64,000 nucleotides of DNA from Dyadobacter frigoris (GTDB taxonomy: Bacteria; Bacteroidota; Bacteroidia; Cytophagales; Spirosomataceae). The notes under the pieces were generated by a model. That model was given only the letters and a program-made list of their open reading frames with translations, was not told the DNA's origin and searched no databases. Where the stretch lies: positions 372,001 to 436,000 of the forward strand of contig NZ_SZVO01000003.1 of assembly GCF_005280585.1 (NCBI RefSeq). The letters run 5' to 3'. Positions 26,701 through 34,910 of the stretch are shown here, in pieces; positions within the stretch are counted from its first letter, which is position 1, and each line of letters opens with the position of its first letter. The translations under genes and the position numbers were made by a program.

Positions 26701-26811
26701 TTGATTTTAACATTGTTTGTAATTCCGGCGATTTACACATTTATATCTCCTAAACATAACAAACACAGAGAAGAACTGGCGGCTGTTGAAGAAGCTCCGG
26801 CTACTGTTTAA
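23716..26811 (+). CDS. RND efflux pump, AcrB/MexB-like (HAE1)
   Basis: A 1,031-residue inner-membrane proton-driven exporter. It shows the twin-repeat layout: first helix at residues 10-30, two large periplasmic loops, and helix bundles at about 335-500 and 855-1010. TM4 has GLVVDDGIVVTENIFRKLEEG with the two Asp of proton relay, and ILTLLGIVLATG precedes it. Length is normal for AcrB-type pumps. Loop sequence suggests multidrug or lipid substrates, but specificity cannot be read. It lies between its adaptor and its TolC-like partner. Confidence 0.95.
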   Translation: MNISELSLNRPVLAVVMNLLIILFGVVGYNFLSLRDYPAIDPPIVNVRTSYTGANADIIESQITEPLEKSINGIPGIKSISSSSQIGASNITVEFNLEIDLEAAANDVRDKVSQAQRNLPQDIDAPPVVAKADANSDFILLLAVQSPSKGLLELSEYAENVLQQSLQTIDGVSAINIFGQKRYAMRIWLNPDQMSAYNVSFNDINTTLSAENVELPAGKIYGNETELTIRTMGRLTSEKEFSDLIIKNDSTGIVRLSNVAKVELGPETEEQSWKYNGVYAVGLAVIPQPGANYVKISEEFNKRLAEIAKSNKSDITFNVLIDNTRLVRQSVEEVEETLIISFGLVVIVILFFFRNFLVAVRPLIDIPISLVATFFVMYLFGFSINILTLLGIVLATGLVVDDGIVVTENIFRKLEEGLPIREAALEGSKEIFFAVISTSLTLAVVFLPVIFLEGFVGSLFREFGIVVASAVLISAFVSLTITPVLNVFLNRKNAGHGWFYNKTEPFFTGMEDGYNRMLTGFIKVRWMAWVLVLACVGIIYFTYKHLPSELAPMEDRNSVRLSMSAPEGTSYDKMQGIADEVVNYLNDSIPERDFVFSSTPGFGGGGVNAASGRIGLVPAGERKRSQNDIAMAINKKLPQFNDARIFAVQEQTIAVGIGSRGALPVQFILQNLDFAKLSEVLPKFLEEARKDPVFQNVDVNLKFNKPEVQLTIDRLKARDLGLSTTDVAATIQAAFSGRRLAYFIRNGQQYQVIGQVERADRDKPADIEKLYVRNSRGQNIPLTSVVKMVEQSGPPTLYHYNRYKSATISASLVEGKTVGDGVLAMRTIANKLLDETFQTSLSGPSRDYEESSSNTSFAFGLALLLVYLVLAGQFESFTDPFIIMITVPLALAGALLSLYIFGLTINIFSQIGMIMLIGLVTKNGILIVEFANQKREHGMKRLPAVIESATQRLRPILMTSLATAFGALPIALSLGAAATSRVPLGVVIVGGLTFSLILTLFVIPAIYTFISPKHNKHREELAAVEEAPATV

Positions 26812-26851
26812 AACGAATTGTTTAATCATCATAAGTCAATATAGGTTTTGC

Positions 26852-28183
26852 ATGAACCCGCTCAAAAATTTGAATAACAATTTTAAAATTGCAATTTTTC
26901 TTCTCCTGACCGGAAGCTCCGCCATGAGCCGTCAGGTTCCAGCTGACTCTTTGATCACACTGGATGATGCTATTGCAATCGCGCTCAAAAACAGTCTGGA
27001 AATTCAGATTGCAAAAAATGGTGTAGAAGCAAATACTATACTCAATAATTATGGGGTTGCCGGAGGAATGCCTACCATAACAGGTACTGCTTCCAATGTT
27101 GAACAAATCCAGAATATTACCCAGGAACTTCAAACCGGACCTGGTACCAAAAGACGTGGTGCGGATGGCAACAACACCAATGCAGGTATCACAGCAAGTC
27201 TTCTTTTATACAACGGAAGAAGAGTAGTGGCTACAAAAAAACGCCTGGCGGAATTACAAAATCAAAGCAGCGAAGTTTTAAATTCCCAGATCCAGAATAC
27301 CATTGCTGCTGTTATGACAAGTTATTATGACGTTGTCCGTCAGCTGAGTTACATGAATACGGTACGGTTTTCTATCATCGCTTCTCAAAAACGTCTGGAA
27401 ATTATTGAAGTAAGAAAAACGGCCGGTATGGCTAATAACGCTGACTTGTTTCAGGCTCAGATCGATTTAAATACGTTAAACCAGACTTTGACCAATCAGC
27501 AGCTGGCCGTTGATGTTTCCAAATCTGAATTATTAAGATTATTGACTCTGGATCCAAAATCTCCGGTTGCAATCCGGGATACGATCCTGGTGGATCAGAC
27601 AATTAATATCGATAACGTTCTTGAAAAACTTGCGGTTAATGCAGACATAAAAGCGGCTGACAACCAGATCAGAATTTCTGAATTAATTATCCGGGAAACA
27701 GCTGCCTTACGCTATCCAACCGTTCGTCTTAACCTGGGATACAATTATACCCGGGCGCAAAGTTCAGCAGGTTTCACCCTTTTAAATAAGGTAACTGCTC
27801 CAAGTGCCGGTGTTACACTGAGCGTACCAATTTATAACGGCAGCGCCTTTAAACGCCAGCAACAGGTTGCAGAAATTAATTCTTCCTCAGCCAAAGTCCA
27901 GAAACAAGTACTGGTGCGTGATTATTCATCACAGGCCATGAAAATGTTCCAGACTTATAGAAGTTCTTTGGAACAATTAGAATCTCAAAAGGCAAATTAC
28001 AAATTAAGCCAGCAGCTTCTTGACCTCACATTACAACGTTTCCAGTTAATTCAGGCGACTATTATTGATGTAAGAGAAGCCCAACGCAGTTTTGAAGAAG
28101 CGGGTTACCGTTTGATCAACCTGAATTACGCCGCAAAATCTTCGGAAATTGAATTGAAAAGATTGACAAATACATTGATGTAA
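26852..28183 (+). CDS. TolC-like outer-membrane efflux channel
   Basis: A 443-residue outer-membrane efflux protein with the two-repeat TolC fold. A signal peptide (KIAIFLLLTGSSAMS) precedes LITLDDAIAIALKNSLEI, the usual start of the mature protein. Coiled helices and the second repeat (RYPTVRLNLGYNY, then VTLSVPIYNGSAFK) follow. The ATG at 26,852 was chosen since it begins the signal peptide; a longer frame from 26,786 overlaps the pump gene. It completes the adaptor-pump-channel operon and is closed by a terminator. Confidence 0.92.
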   Translation: MNPLKNLNNNFKIAIFLLLTGSSAMSRQVPADSLITLDDAIAIALKNSLEIQIAKNGVEANTILNNYGVAGGMPTITGTASNVEQIQNITQELQTGPGTKRRGADGNNTNAGITASLLLYNGRRVVATKKRLAELQNQSSEVLNSQIQNTIAAVMTSYYDVVRQLSYMNTVRFSIIASQKRLEIIEVRKTAGMANNADLFQAQIDLNTLNQTLTNQQLAVDVSKSELLRLLTLDPKSPVAIRDTILVDQTINIDNVLEKLAVNADIKAADNQIRISELIIRETAALRYPTVRLNLGYNYTRAQSSAGFTLLNKVTAPSAGVTLSVPIYNGSAFKRQQQVAEINSSSAKVQKQVLVRDYSSQAMKMFQTYRSSLEQLESQKANYKLSQQLLDLTLQRFQLIQATIIDVREAQRSFEEAGYRLINLNYAAKSSEIELKRLTNTLM

Positions 28184-28216
28184 TTGTCGTTTTGCTTTCT
28201 TGCAAAATATTATTTC

Positions 28217-28248
28217 CAAACCACCTGAGCTAATTTTCGGGTGGTTTG
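28217..28248 (+). terminator. Terminator of the efflux operon
   Basis: CAAACCACC at 28,217-28,225 pairs with GGTGGTTTG at 28,240-28,248, extended inside by a G/C pair. It lies 34 bases after the stop codon. A short T-run is weak, so efficiency is uncertain. Confidence 0.6.
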
Positions 28249-28342
28249 ATGCTTTAAAAAAAGAGGAAAAAAGGTTAGTCGATTAATAAAATACAAATCC
28301 GGGTTTATACCCTTACCTTTGCATTAAACATAATAAGAAAGA

Positions 28343-29185
28343 ATGCTTTTTATAGGAAAATATAACAACCTCACCATTCTGCGTGATACCAGCGTAGGTT
28401 TCTTTTTGGGTGATGTGGAAGGTGAAGAAGTACTGCTTCCCAATAAATACAAAACGGATGACATGCAGATTGATGATGTCATTAAAGTTTTTGTCTATAA
28501 TGATTCCGAGGATCGCCCGGTTGCTACAACAGAAACACCTAAAATCGTACGTAACGAATTTGTGAATCTGAGAGTAAAGGATGTTTCCGGGCATGGTGCA
28601 TTTCTTGACTGGGGTTTAGAAAAAGATCTTTTCGTGCCTTTCAGAGAACAAACCACACCAATGGAAATTGATGAATGGCACGTCGTATTTTTATATCTTG
28701 ACCAGAAAACTTCACGCCTGATAGCAACTACAAAACTTGACAGATATCTGGAAAATGAGCGTTTGCTGGTTAAGGAAGGCGATGAAGTAGATTTGCTTGT
28801 CTGGAAAAAAACAGATCTTGGTTACAACGTTGTTGTAAACCAGTTTCATAAAGGATTAATTTATGCCAACGAAGTGTTCAAACCACTAAGTGTTGGTGAC
28901 AGCCTGAAAGGTTATATCAAAAAGATCCGGGATGAAAACAGACTTGATATCAGTTTGGAAAAACAAGGATACGCCAATGTGGTGGAACCTACCGGACAGC
29001 GTATTCTGGATGATCTGAAAAAGAATAACGGCTACCTGAATCTATCCGATAGCAGCGCTCCGGAAGATATAAACAGACAACTCGGAATCAGTAAAAAAGT
29101 CTTTAAAAAGGCAATTGGAGGCCTATACAAACAAGGTCTGATCCGAATAGCTACCGACGGAATTTATTCGGTAGAAGGAGAATAA
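28343..29185 (+). CDS. cvfB: CvfB-type S1 RNA-binding protein
   Basis: A 280-residue protein with three S1-like domains and a C-terminal winged helix. Landmarks are DTSVGFFLGDVEGEEVLLP at the start, VNLRVKDVSGHGAFLDWGL in S1-2, GYIKKIRDENRLDISL in S1-3 and the final GISKKVFKKAIGGLYKQGLI helix-turn motif. CvfB binds RNA and affects virulence gene expression in Staphylococcus; a general RNA role is expected here. A -7 element TACCTTTG is seen at 28,314-28,321. The gene stands alone. Confidence 0.9.
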   Translation: MLFIGKYNNLTILRDTSVGFFLGDVEGEEVLLPNKYKTDDMQIDDVIKVFVYNDSEDRPVATTETPKIVRNEFVNLRVKDVSGHGAFLDWGLEKDLFVPFREQTTPMEIDEWHVVFLYLDQKTSRLIATTKLDRYLENERLLVKEGDEVDLLVWKKTDLGYNVVVNQFHKGLIYANEVFKPLSVGDSLKGYIKKIRDENRLDISLEKQGYANVVEPTGQRILDDLKKNNGYLNLSDSSAPEDINRQLGISKKVFKKAIGGLYKQGLIRIATDGIYSVEGE

Positions 29186-29186
29186 T

Positions 29187-29288
29187 AGGTCACACAGAGA
29201 ACCACGGAGAAAAAAGAGAGGGACACAGAGATTTATTAAAAATTCTCTGTGTCCCTCTCTCTTTTCTCTGTGGTTCTCTGTGTAACCT
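29187..29288. terminator. 45-bp inverted repeat between convergent genes
   Basis: The 45-base arms at 29,187-29,231 and 29,244-29,288 are complementary with only three mismatches, around a 12-base AT loop. The arms consist of CACAGAGA-like units (AGGT(C/T)ACACAGAGAACCAC to GGGACACAGAGA). The repeat fills the gap between cvfB and the amidohydrolase gene and could act as a two-way terminator. Confidence 0.65.
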
Positions 29289-29291
29289 AAA

Positions 29292-30617
29292 TTACTTTTG
29301 ACCGTATTTTTCTTTGTATTTGTCGTACAGTCGTTTTTGCTTATCGTCCAGGTTTACTTTTCCTCCTTTGATAAACACCATCGAAACCGAATTTCCACGC
29401 ATATCAAGCAAATCTCCGCCTGTAACGATTAACGAAGCTTGCTTTCCTTTTTCAAGTGTTCCTACATATTGATCAATGCCCATAATTTCAGCAGCATTTT
29501 TTGTGATCAGCTGTAACGCTTCCTCTGGTTTGATATCACTGAAACCGGAAGAGGTTCCTGCCAAAAACGCCAGGTTACGTGTTCTCCACCATTCATCAGA
29601 ATAGCTGATCGCTACTTTTACACCAGCTTTTGTCAAAATTCCAGGAAGTTCGTATGGAAGATAAACGTCTTCGTCTGTCGCATTTGGTAGACGGTGTGAT
29701 TGATTTAAAACAACAGGAATATTGTTTTCTTTCAAAAACGCTGTTATTTTATTGGATTGATCTCCGCCAACAATTACAATTTTTTTGATACCAAATTCCT
29801 GGGCAAATTTCACCGATTCGATAATATCCTTTGCATAATCTGCACGGATATAAAGATTGGCAGTCCCGGCAAAAAGATCCTTCATCGCTTCCAGGCGAAT
29901 ATTTACCGGAGAAGGTTTGCTGATTCCCACATAACCTTTTGCTTCCGAAAAAGTAGTCCTGAACAAATCAATTGTTTCCTGACGTTTTTCATTCTTTTTC
30001 AACGAAACTGAAAAATCCTCAAAATTGAAACTTGTAGACAAATATGGAGGCCAGTTAAGCCAGATTCCGTCATCTTTCTTCAAAACCGCATCTTCCCAGT
30101 TCCAGCCATCTGTATAAAATACCGAAGAAGATCCTGAAATAATCCCGCCTTGCGGAACTGCCTGCGACAACAAAATTCCAGTATTACGTAAAGTGGGTAT
30201 AACCTCAGAATCCGTATTATAAGCTACCAAAGCCCGCACATGCGGATTGATCTCGCCTACTTCCGAATAATCCAAAGTTGCACGCACGGAAGCTATTTCC
30301 TGAATACCAACCGTTGTGTTCATTGAAATAATGCCTGGAAAAATATGTCTCCCTTTTACATCAATTACCTCAACATTGCTTGTGGTGGCAGAAGCCGCCG
30401 GTCCTACCTGCGTGATGATTCCTTTATCAAAAGAAATAGCACCGTTTTCTATCACCTGGCCATTTCCCAGATGAATGGTTGCGCCTGTTAAAACGATGGG
30501 TCTGGTTTGCGGTTTCGCAGGTGCCGGATTTTGTGCAAAACCTGTGGTGGTAAGGCAAAAAACAGCTGCCAAACCTAGCAGACACGAATTGACCTTAATA
30601 TATTTTTTTGTTTTCAT
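29292..30617 (-). CDS. Exported amidohydrolase-fold protein without the HxH metal motif
   Basis: A 441-residue protein with a signal peptide (LGLAAVFCLTTTGFAQ). It has an amidohydrolase/imidazolonepropionase-like fold with the strand GATIHLGNGQVIENG, the RHIFPGIISMNT turn, and VGTLEKGKQASLIVTGGDL at the end. Active members have HxH just after the FPG turn; here it is SMNT, so the first two metal ligands are missing. The end of the TIM barrel (SYSDEWWRTRNLAFLAG) is kept. Catalysis of the usual type is doubtful. The gene lies 48 bases after the 1,010-aa amidohydrolase gene in the same direction, and the two may form one complex. Confidence 0.75.
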   Translation of the reverse strand: MKTKKYIKVNSCLLGLAAVFCLTTTGFAQNPAPAKPQTRPIVLTGATIHLGNGQVIENGAISFDKGIITQVGPAASATTSNVEVIDVKGRHIFPGIISMNTTVGIQEIASVRATLDYSEVGEINPHVRALVAYNTDSEVIPTLRNTGILLSQAVPQGGIISGSSSVFYTDGWNWEDAVLKKDDGIWLNWPPYLSTSFNFEDFSVSLKKNEKRQETIDLFRTTFSEAKGYVGISKPSPVNIRLEAMKDLFAGTANLYIRADYAKDIIESVKFAQEFGIKKIVIVGGDQSNKITAFLKENNIPVVLNQSHRLPNATDEDVYLPYELPGILTKAGVKVAISYSDEWWRTRNLAFLAGTSSGFSDIKPEEALQLITKNAAEIMGIDQYVGTLEKGKQASLIVTGGDLLDMRGNSVSMVFIKGGKVNLDDKQKRLYDKYKEKYGQK

Positions 30618-30665
30618 AAAACAGTTTTGAATGAGTAAATGATGGAAGAATAAATCAGAAATCTT

Positions 30666-33600
30666 TTATTTTCCTTCCTCATGTTCAGCATGAATTCCGA
30701 TGATATCTTCACAGTGCCACATACGAGGCATGGTCATTGGCGCCTTTTGTGTTGGCTTGCCATCTGCTTTATCACTCAGCATTTTCTGGATCAAACGTTC
30801 GCGTTCCGCAGCTACTTTTGTTTGTTTGGCCACATCTTCCTTGCGGTCAAAATAAACGGCACCTTCAATCATTGTAAACTCAGGGCGTGCATAAATTGAC
30901 AAAGGATGTGTGCTCCAAAGTACAAGATCTGCATCTTTTCCGGCTTTGATACTTCCCATTCTGTTGTCCACATGCAAAAGTTTTGCAGGATTTAAAGTAA
31001 CCATTTTCCATGCTTCTTCTTCCGGTACACCGCCAAATACTACGGTTTTTGCAGCTTCCTGATTTAATCTTCTGGCCATTTCCGCATCATCCGAGTTGAT
31101 CGCAACGGTAACACCTTCGTGATACATCAAGGCTGCATTGTATGGAATCGCTTCTTTTACTTCCATTTTGTAAGCCCACCAGTCAGCAAAAGTTGAACCT
31201 CCAATATTACGGGCTTTCATTTTGTCGGCCATTTTATAGCCTTCCAGAATGTGGGTAAAAGTATTGATTTTGAAATTCAGCGAATCAGCTACGTGCATCA
31301 GCATATTTATTTCAGACTGAACGTACGAGTGGCAGGTAATGAAACGCTGGTTGTCAAGAATTTCGGCCAGAGCTTCCAGTTCAAGATCACGGCGAGGAAC
31401 TTCCAAACCCGTTTTTTTCGTAGCGCCATTGTAATCTTTCCATCCTTTTGCATATTCTTTGGCACGGGTGAAATGATCATAATAAACCTGCTCAACACCC
31501 ATTCTCGTTTGCGGAAAACGAACACGAGCCACATCTCCCCAGTTGGATTGTTTAACGTTTTCTCCCAAAGCAAATTTGATCGTTTTAGCTTCCGGGATCA
31601 GCATTTCTGATTGTGTAGCCCCCCATTTCAATTTTACCAAAGCACTTTGTCCACCAATAGCATTGGCAGAACCGTGAAGCAAATGTGAAGTAGTAACACC
31701 ACCGGCAAGCTGGCGGTAAATATTTACATCATCGGGATTAATCACATCACTCATGCGAACTTCGGCTGAACTTGTCTGAGATCCTTCATTTATCGCAAAC
31801 AAAGCAATGTGCGAATGTTCGTCAATGATACCATTTGTCAAATGTTTTCCCGTTCCGTCCACAGTACGTGCACCTGAGGGAGCAGATAGTCCTTTTCCAA
31901 CTTTTGCGATTTTTCCGTTTTGGATAATCACGTCAGCATTTTGTAAAACTCCTTCTTTTTCATTTGTCCAAACCGTTGCATTTTTTACAAATACAGTTTC
32001 AGACTTTGGAAGTTGTTCATTTCCAAAACCAACAAAAGGATATACTACCGGGCCAGTTTCTTTAATTTTAGCCACTGCTGTATCTTTCTTCGCTACGGAT
32101 TTGTAAGGCTCTGTTAAGGTTGCACTCCAGGTAAGCGGCGAACCGTCCGGCATCACACCATCTCCGGCCAAACCTTTGCCTGCAATCCATCCTGTAAGTC
32201 TTACCGTTCCAGGCGTTTTCTTTTCAGGCTGATATGTTAGCGTAAGCAGATCATTGGCAAGCATTACTTTCGGAGTAACCTTTACCGTATCTTTTATAGT
32301 GATTTTATAATCAGGTTTTTCCACAGAACCGGATATTTCTATCTTGCCGGTTGCCGCTTTATTGATTGAAAACGAATACGTTCCGCGAAGATCAGGTGCA
32401 TCGATTGGCGCAATAATAAATTTCTTTCCCTGAATCCAGTTTTCATAAATCACATTATCCTTACTGAACAATTCATCCGAAGTAATCAGAAAATTAGCCA
32501 GCATACCTGCTTTCAGACTTCCAACCTGTCCTTCCGCTTTAATCAAACGTGCAGGCGTTGTTGTCAAAGCTTCAAGTGCCTTGTCCTTTGGCAAACCATA
32601 CTCAATGGCCGAACGGATTTTAGACCAGAAATCAGATTTATTTTTCAAATCAGCAGCTGTAAAAGCAAAAGTTATACCGCTTTTTGTAAGAACAGAAGCA
32701 TTAGCCGGAGCCATCTCCCAATGTTTTAACTGAGCAACTGTGATTGCATCAGCGTCCCATGGATCTGTAACGTCATAAGCCGCCGGGAAATCCAATGGCA
32801 AAATCAATGTCGCTTTGCTTGCTTTTACTTCTTCCAGGCGCTGGTATTCATCTCCACCACCTTTGATGACATATTGCGTACCAAACTCGTCACCGATTTT
32901 GTCCGCACGAAGCAGGCTATACTTATCATTGGTTTCAAAAAATGAAGGCAACGTTTTGATCTGGTTGAAAGCTTCCAGCGACAGGTTTGTCTCCTTCGCT
33001 TTTCCGCCTTTTGCATACCAGTCGGCGTCATAATAATTCTGACGAAGCAACGCTACTGCACCCATACCCGAAGAAGGATAATTTTGACCCGAAGTTCCTT
33101 TGCTGAATGAAAAATGTGCCGAAGCCTTTCCATTCAATAAGGCTTTGTTAGCAGATTCATCGGTAAGCGTAACTACGGCACCACTTCCTCTTACGATTCC
33201 GTCATGCGAATAGGTCAATACAGTTCCAAATCCGATTTTACGCAAATCGCCACCTTTTTTTGCATCAGGACTAAAAACCTGGCTTGCGTCATTTTCAGGC
33301 TGCACAGCCTGATTCCAGCCAAAAGCACCTTTTTTATTTGATTCCAGCTGCGGTGTCTGGCGTCCGCGACCGCGTGCCTCATTTTTCACTTCCGGCATTC
33401 CATAATCAGAATCCAGATCAATTAAAGAAGGATAAATATATTTTCCTTTCAGGTCGATCACCACAACACCGGCAGGGATTTTCACCTGCTTGCTCGCCTC
33501 CCGGATTATTCCGTTTTCGATTAGCAGGGTCCCATTGGGAATTGTTGTTTTGGAATCGACCACAATGTTTGCATTCGTGAATGCGTACCGTCCTGTTCTT

Positions 33601-33695
33601 TCATCATAAGTGCCGTTGCGTGGAAAAGTTTCCTGGGCATGGCACAACGAAGTTAAGGTCAGTCCAAACACTAACGTTGATAATTTTTTCATCAT
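30666..33695 (-). CDS. Exported double amidohydrolase protein (about 1,010 aa)
   Basis: A signal peptide (KLSTLVFGLTLTSLCHAQ) is followed by two amidohydrolase-like domains in one chain. In the N-terminal half (to about 470) the usual HxH is replaced by DLDSD after IYPSLI. The C-terminal half has an intact HSH in IIDEHSHI, then VTTSHLLHGSANAIGG, ITCHSYVQSEINM and FTHILEGYKM with further His, and the final Asp in AINSDDAEMA. Only the second half can be a normal metal hydrolase. The chain starts at Met-Met (33,695 or 33,692), since the frame opens 20 codons earlier without a signal-like start. The substrate is unknown; dipeptide- or amide-type bonds are typical. Confidence 0.8.
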   Translation of the reverse strand: MMKKLSTLVFGLTLTSLCHAQETFPRNGTYDERTGRYAFTNANIVVDSKTTIPNGTLLIENGIIREASKQVKIPAGVVVIDLKGKYIYPSLIDLDSDYGMPEVKNEARGRGRQTPQLESNKKGAFGWNQAVQPENDASQVFSPDAKKGGDLRKIGFGTVLTYSHDGIVRGSGAVVTLTDESANKALLNGKASAHFSFSKGTSGQNYPSSGMGAVALLRQNYYDADWYAKGGKAKETNLSLEAFNQIKTLPSFFETNDKYSLLRADKIGDEFGTQYVIKGGGDEYQRLEEVKASKATLILPLDFPAAYDVTDPWDADAITVAQLKHWEMAPANASVLTKSGITFAFTAADLKNKSDFWSKIRSAIEYGLPKDKALEALTTTPARLIKAEGQVGSLKAGMLANFLITSDELFSKDNVIYENWIQGKKFIIAPIDAPDLRGTYSFSINKAATGKIEISGSVEKPDYKITIKDTVKVTPKVMLANDLLTLTYQPEKKTPGTVRLTGWIAGKGLAGDGVMPDGSPLTWSATLTEPYKSVAKKDTAVAKIKETGPVVYPFVGFGNEQLPKSETVFVKNATVWTNEKEGVLQNADVIIQNGKIAKVGKGLSAPSGARTVDGTGKHLTNGIIDEHSHIALFAINEGSQTSSAEVRMSDVINPDDVNIYRQLAGGVTTSHLLHGSANAIGGQSALVKLKWGATQSEMLIPEAKTIKFALGENVKQSNWGDVARVRFPQTRMGVEQVYYDHFTRAKEYAKGWKDYNGATKKTGLEVPRRDLELEALAEILDNQRFITCHSYVQSEINMLMHVADSLNFKINTFTHILEGYKMADKMKARNIGGSTFADWWAYKMEVKEAIPYNAALMYHEGVTVAINSDDAEMARRLNQEAAKTVVFGGVPEEEAWKMVTLNPAKLLHVDNRMGSIKAGKDADLVLWSTHPLSIYARPEFTMIEGAVYFDRKEDVAKQTKVAAERERLIQKMLSDKADGKPTQKAPMTMPRMWHCEDIIGIHAEHEEGK

Positions 33696-33878
33696 AGAAA
33701 TAGGAGTTTTGGAAAAGAATAACAGTTTATTGATAATAAAGGAATGTTCAGACAATATACAATGAAAACACTAAATATTGGTCTAACAACGATTTAATGT
33801 ACTATCTGTACAATCCGTACTTGGAATTTCAATATTGGTTTGTTTTTTTGCATCACAATTAATTTTGCCGCTACTGAT

Positions 33879-34166
33879 ATGACTTACGATCAATTTAAAT
33901 CCAGCCTTTCACAAACCAAACCTCCAAAAGGAATTTCAGTGATTTTACAAGCGCTCTGGTATGATGCAAATAAAAACTGGGAAGCAGCTCACGACATTGC
34001 ACAAAGCCAGGAAGGGACAGAATCGTACGATCGTCTTCATGCCTATTTACACCGCGTTGAAGGTGATACCTGGAACGCCGGATATTGGTATAGGCGCGCA
34101 GGAGCTGATGTTTTTAAAGGTTCATTGAAGGAAGAATGGGAGTTTTTGGTAGAATCTTTGTTATAA
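33879..34166 (+). CDS. Small conserved protein, unknown function (95 aa)
   Basis: A 95-residue soluble protein with KGISVILQALWYDANKNWEAAHDIAQ, where AWxxxAH-like helix packing is visible, and a C-terminal WNAGYWYRRAGAD...EEWEFL segment. This compact acid/aromatic family occurs widely in Bacteria without a function. The ATG at 33,879 was chosen because the family starts MTYDQFK. It is followed at once by the operator array of the SatD gene but is probably a separate unit. Confidence 0.7.
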   Translation: MTYDQFKSSLSQTKPPKGISVILQALWYDANKNWEAAHDIAQSQEGTESYDRLHAYLHRVEGDTWNAGYWYRRAGADVFKGSLKEEWEFLVESLL

Positions 34167-34168
34167 AA

Positions 34169-34275
34169 TATAAGGCAAAATGCTTATATTTTACAATTAT
34201 AAGTAAAAAGCCTTATATAATTAGATTATAAGGTAAAAACCTTATATTTGTATATTATAAGCTTTTTACCTTATA
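34169..34275. promoter_or_regulatory. Four phased palindromes, operator array of the SatD-DUF3307 operon
   Basis: Four copies of a 20-base palindrome (consensus TATAAGGTAAAAACCTTATA) start at 34,169, 34,198, 34,227 and 34,256, exactly 29 bases apart. All copies keep TATAAG at one end and CTTATA at the other. Copy 3 is perfect apart from the A-run at its centre, and copy 4 carries the centre in reverse orientation. The last copy ends on the A of the SatD ATG at 34,275. This layout is what one expects for an autoregulatory repressor site array. Confidence 0.75.
34243..34250 (+). promoter_or_regulatory. Promoter -7 element within the operator array
   Basis: TATATTTG matches TAnnTTTG. It overlaps the end of palindrome 3 and precedes palindrome 4, so bound regulator would cover the start site. 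No -33 TTTG is visible. Confidence 0.45.
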
Positions 34276-34910
34276 TGAAAAAGAAATTTCAGGCGGTTGT
34301 AACCGCAGACATGGTTAATTCAACTCATTTTTCAACCGAACAAACCGGGAAGTGGTTGGATGAATTAATTGTGATACTCAACAAAGCTTCATTTAAATGG
34401 CTGTTAGCACCTGAAATTTATCGGGGAGATAGCTTTCAAGGCGTATTAAAAAATCCGGAAGACACGTTAAAAGTTGCGGTTTTATCCCGGACCATTATGA
34501 AATCATATTCTCCCAAAAGTGATTTACGGATCGCAATTGGCATAGGAACGGTGGATCTACTAACTGATAGGCCCGGAACTTCCGATGGAGAAGCATTCAG
34601 ATTATCCGGCCATTTGGCTGACAATATCAGGAAACAAAAAGCAAGAATTGGTATTGCTCTTCCTGAAAACTCAGAGCCACTGAATGCTATTATGGATTTA
34701 CTGGAAACCTTAATAGAAAACTGGACACCAGCACAAAGTGAAGTAATCGCTGCGCTTATTCAAAATAAGAATATTTCCGAGATTGTCACTCAACTATCTA
34801 TAAGTCAGCCGGCAGTAAGTCAACGCATTACTTCATCAAAGTGGTGGGCAATCGAACATTTTCTTCGTACATTCCCGGAACATCTCGCACTATACACCAA
34901 AATAAAATGA
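34275..34910 (+). CDS. SatD-like protein, cyclase-like domain plus helix-turn-helix
   Basis: A 211-residue protein of the SatD family (function unknown). The N-terminal part has VVTADMVNST (residues 8-17), EIYRGDSFQGVLKNP (47-61), LRIAIGIGTVDLL (84-96) and SDGEAFRLSGHLAD (103-116). These blocks are placed as in class III nucleotide cyclases (ADIVGST, GDGF, RIGIG, G.AVNLAARL), so a degenerate cyclase-like fold is inferred. The C-terminus (about 150-192) reads as a helix-turn-helix (TPAQSEVIAALIQ, then SEIVTQLSISQPAVSQRI), so it may bind the palindromes at its own promoter. The ATG at 34,275 was chosen as the family start; a frame from 34,248 has no similarity. The next gene overlaps by four bases. 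Confidence 0.8.
   Translation: MKKKFQAVVTADMVNSTHFSTEQTGKWLDELIVILNKASFKWLLAPEIYRGDSFQGVLKNPEDTLKVAVLSRTIMKSYSPKSDLRIAIGIGTVDLLTDRPGTSDGEAFRLSGHLADNIRKQKARIGIALPENSEPLNAIMDLLETLIENWTPAQSEVIAALIQNKNISEIVTQLSISQPAVSQRITSSKWWAIEHFLRTFPEHLALYTKIK

Noticed and set aside
31251..31610. A 119-codon plus-strand frame inside the large amidohydrolase gene
   Set aside because: It lies antisense to well-supported coding sequence and its product has no family features.
34169..34275. Possible short CRISPR-like array with regular 29-bp period
   Set aside because: The spacers are only nine bases and AT-rich, the units are palindromes, and the last overlaps a start codon; operator sites fit better.
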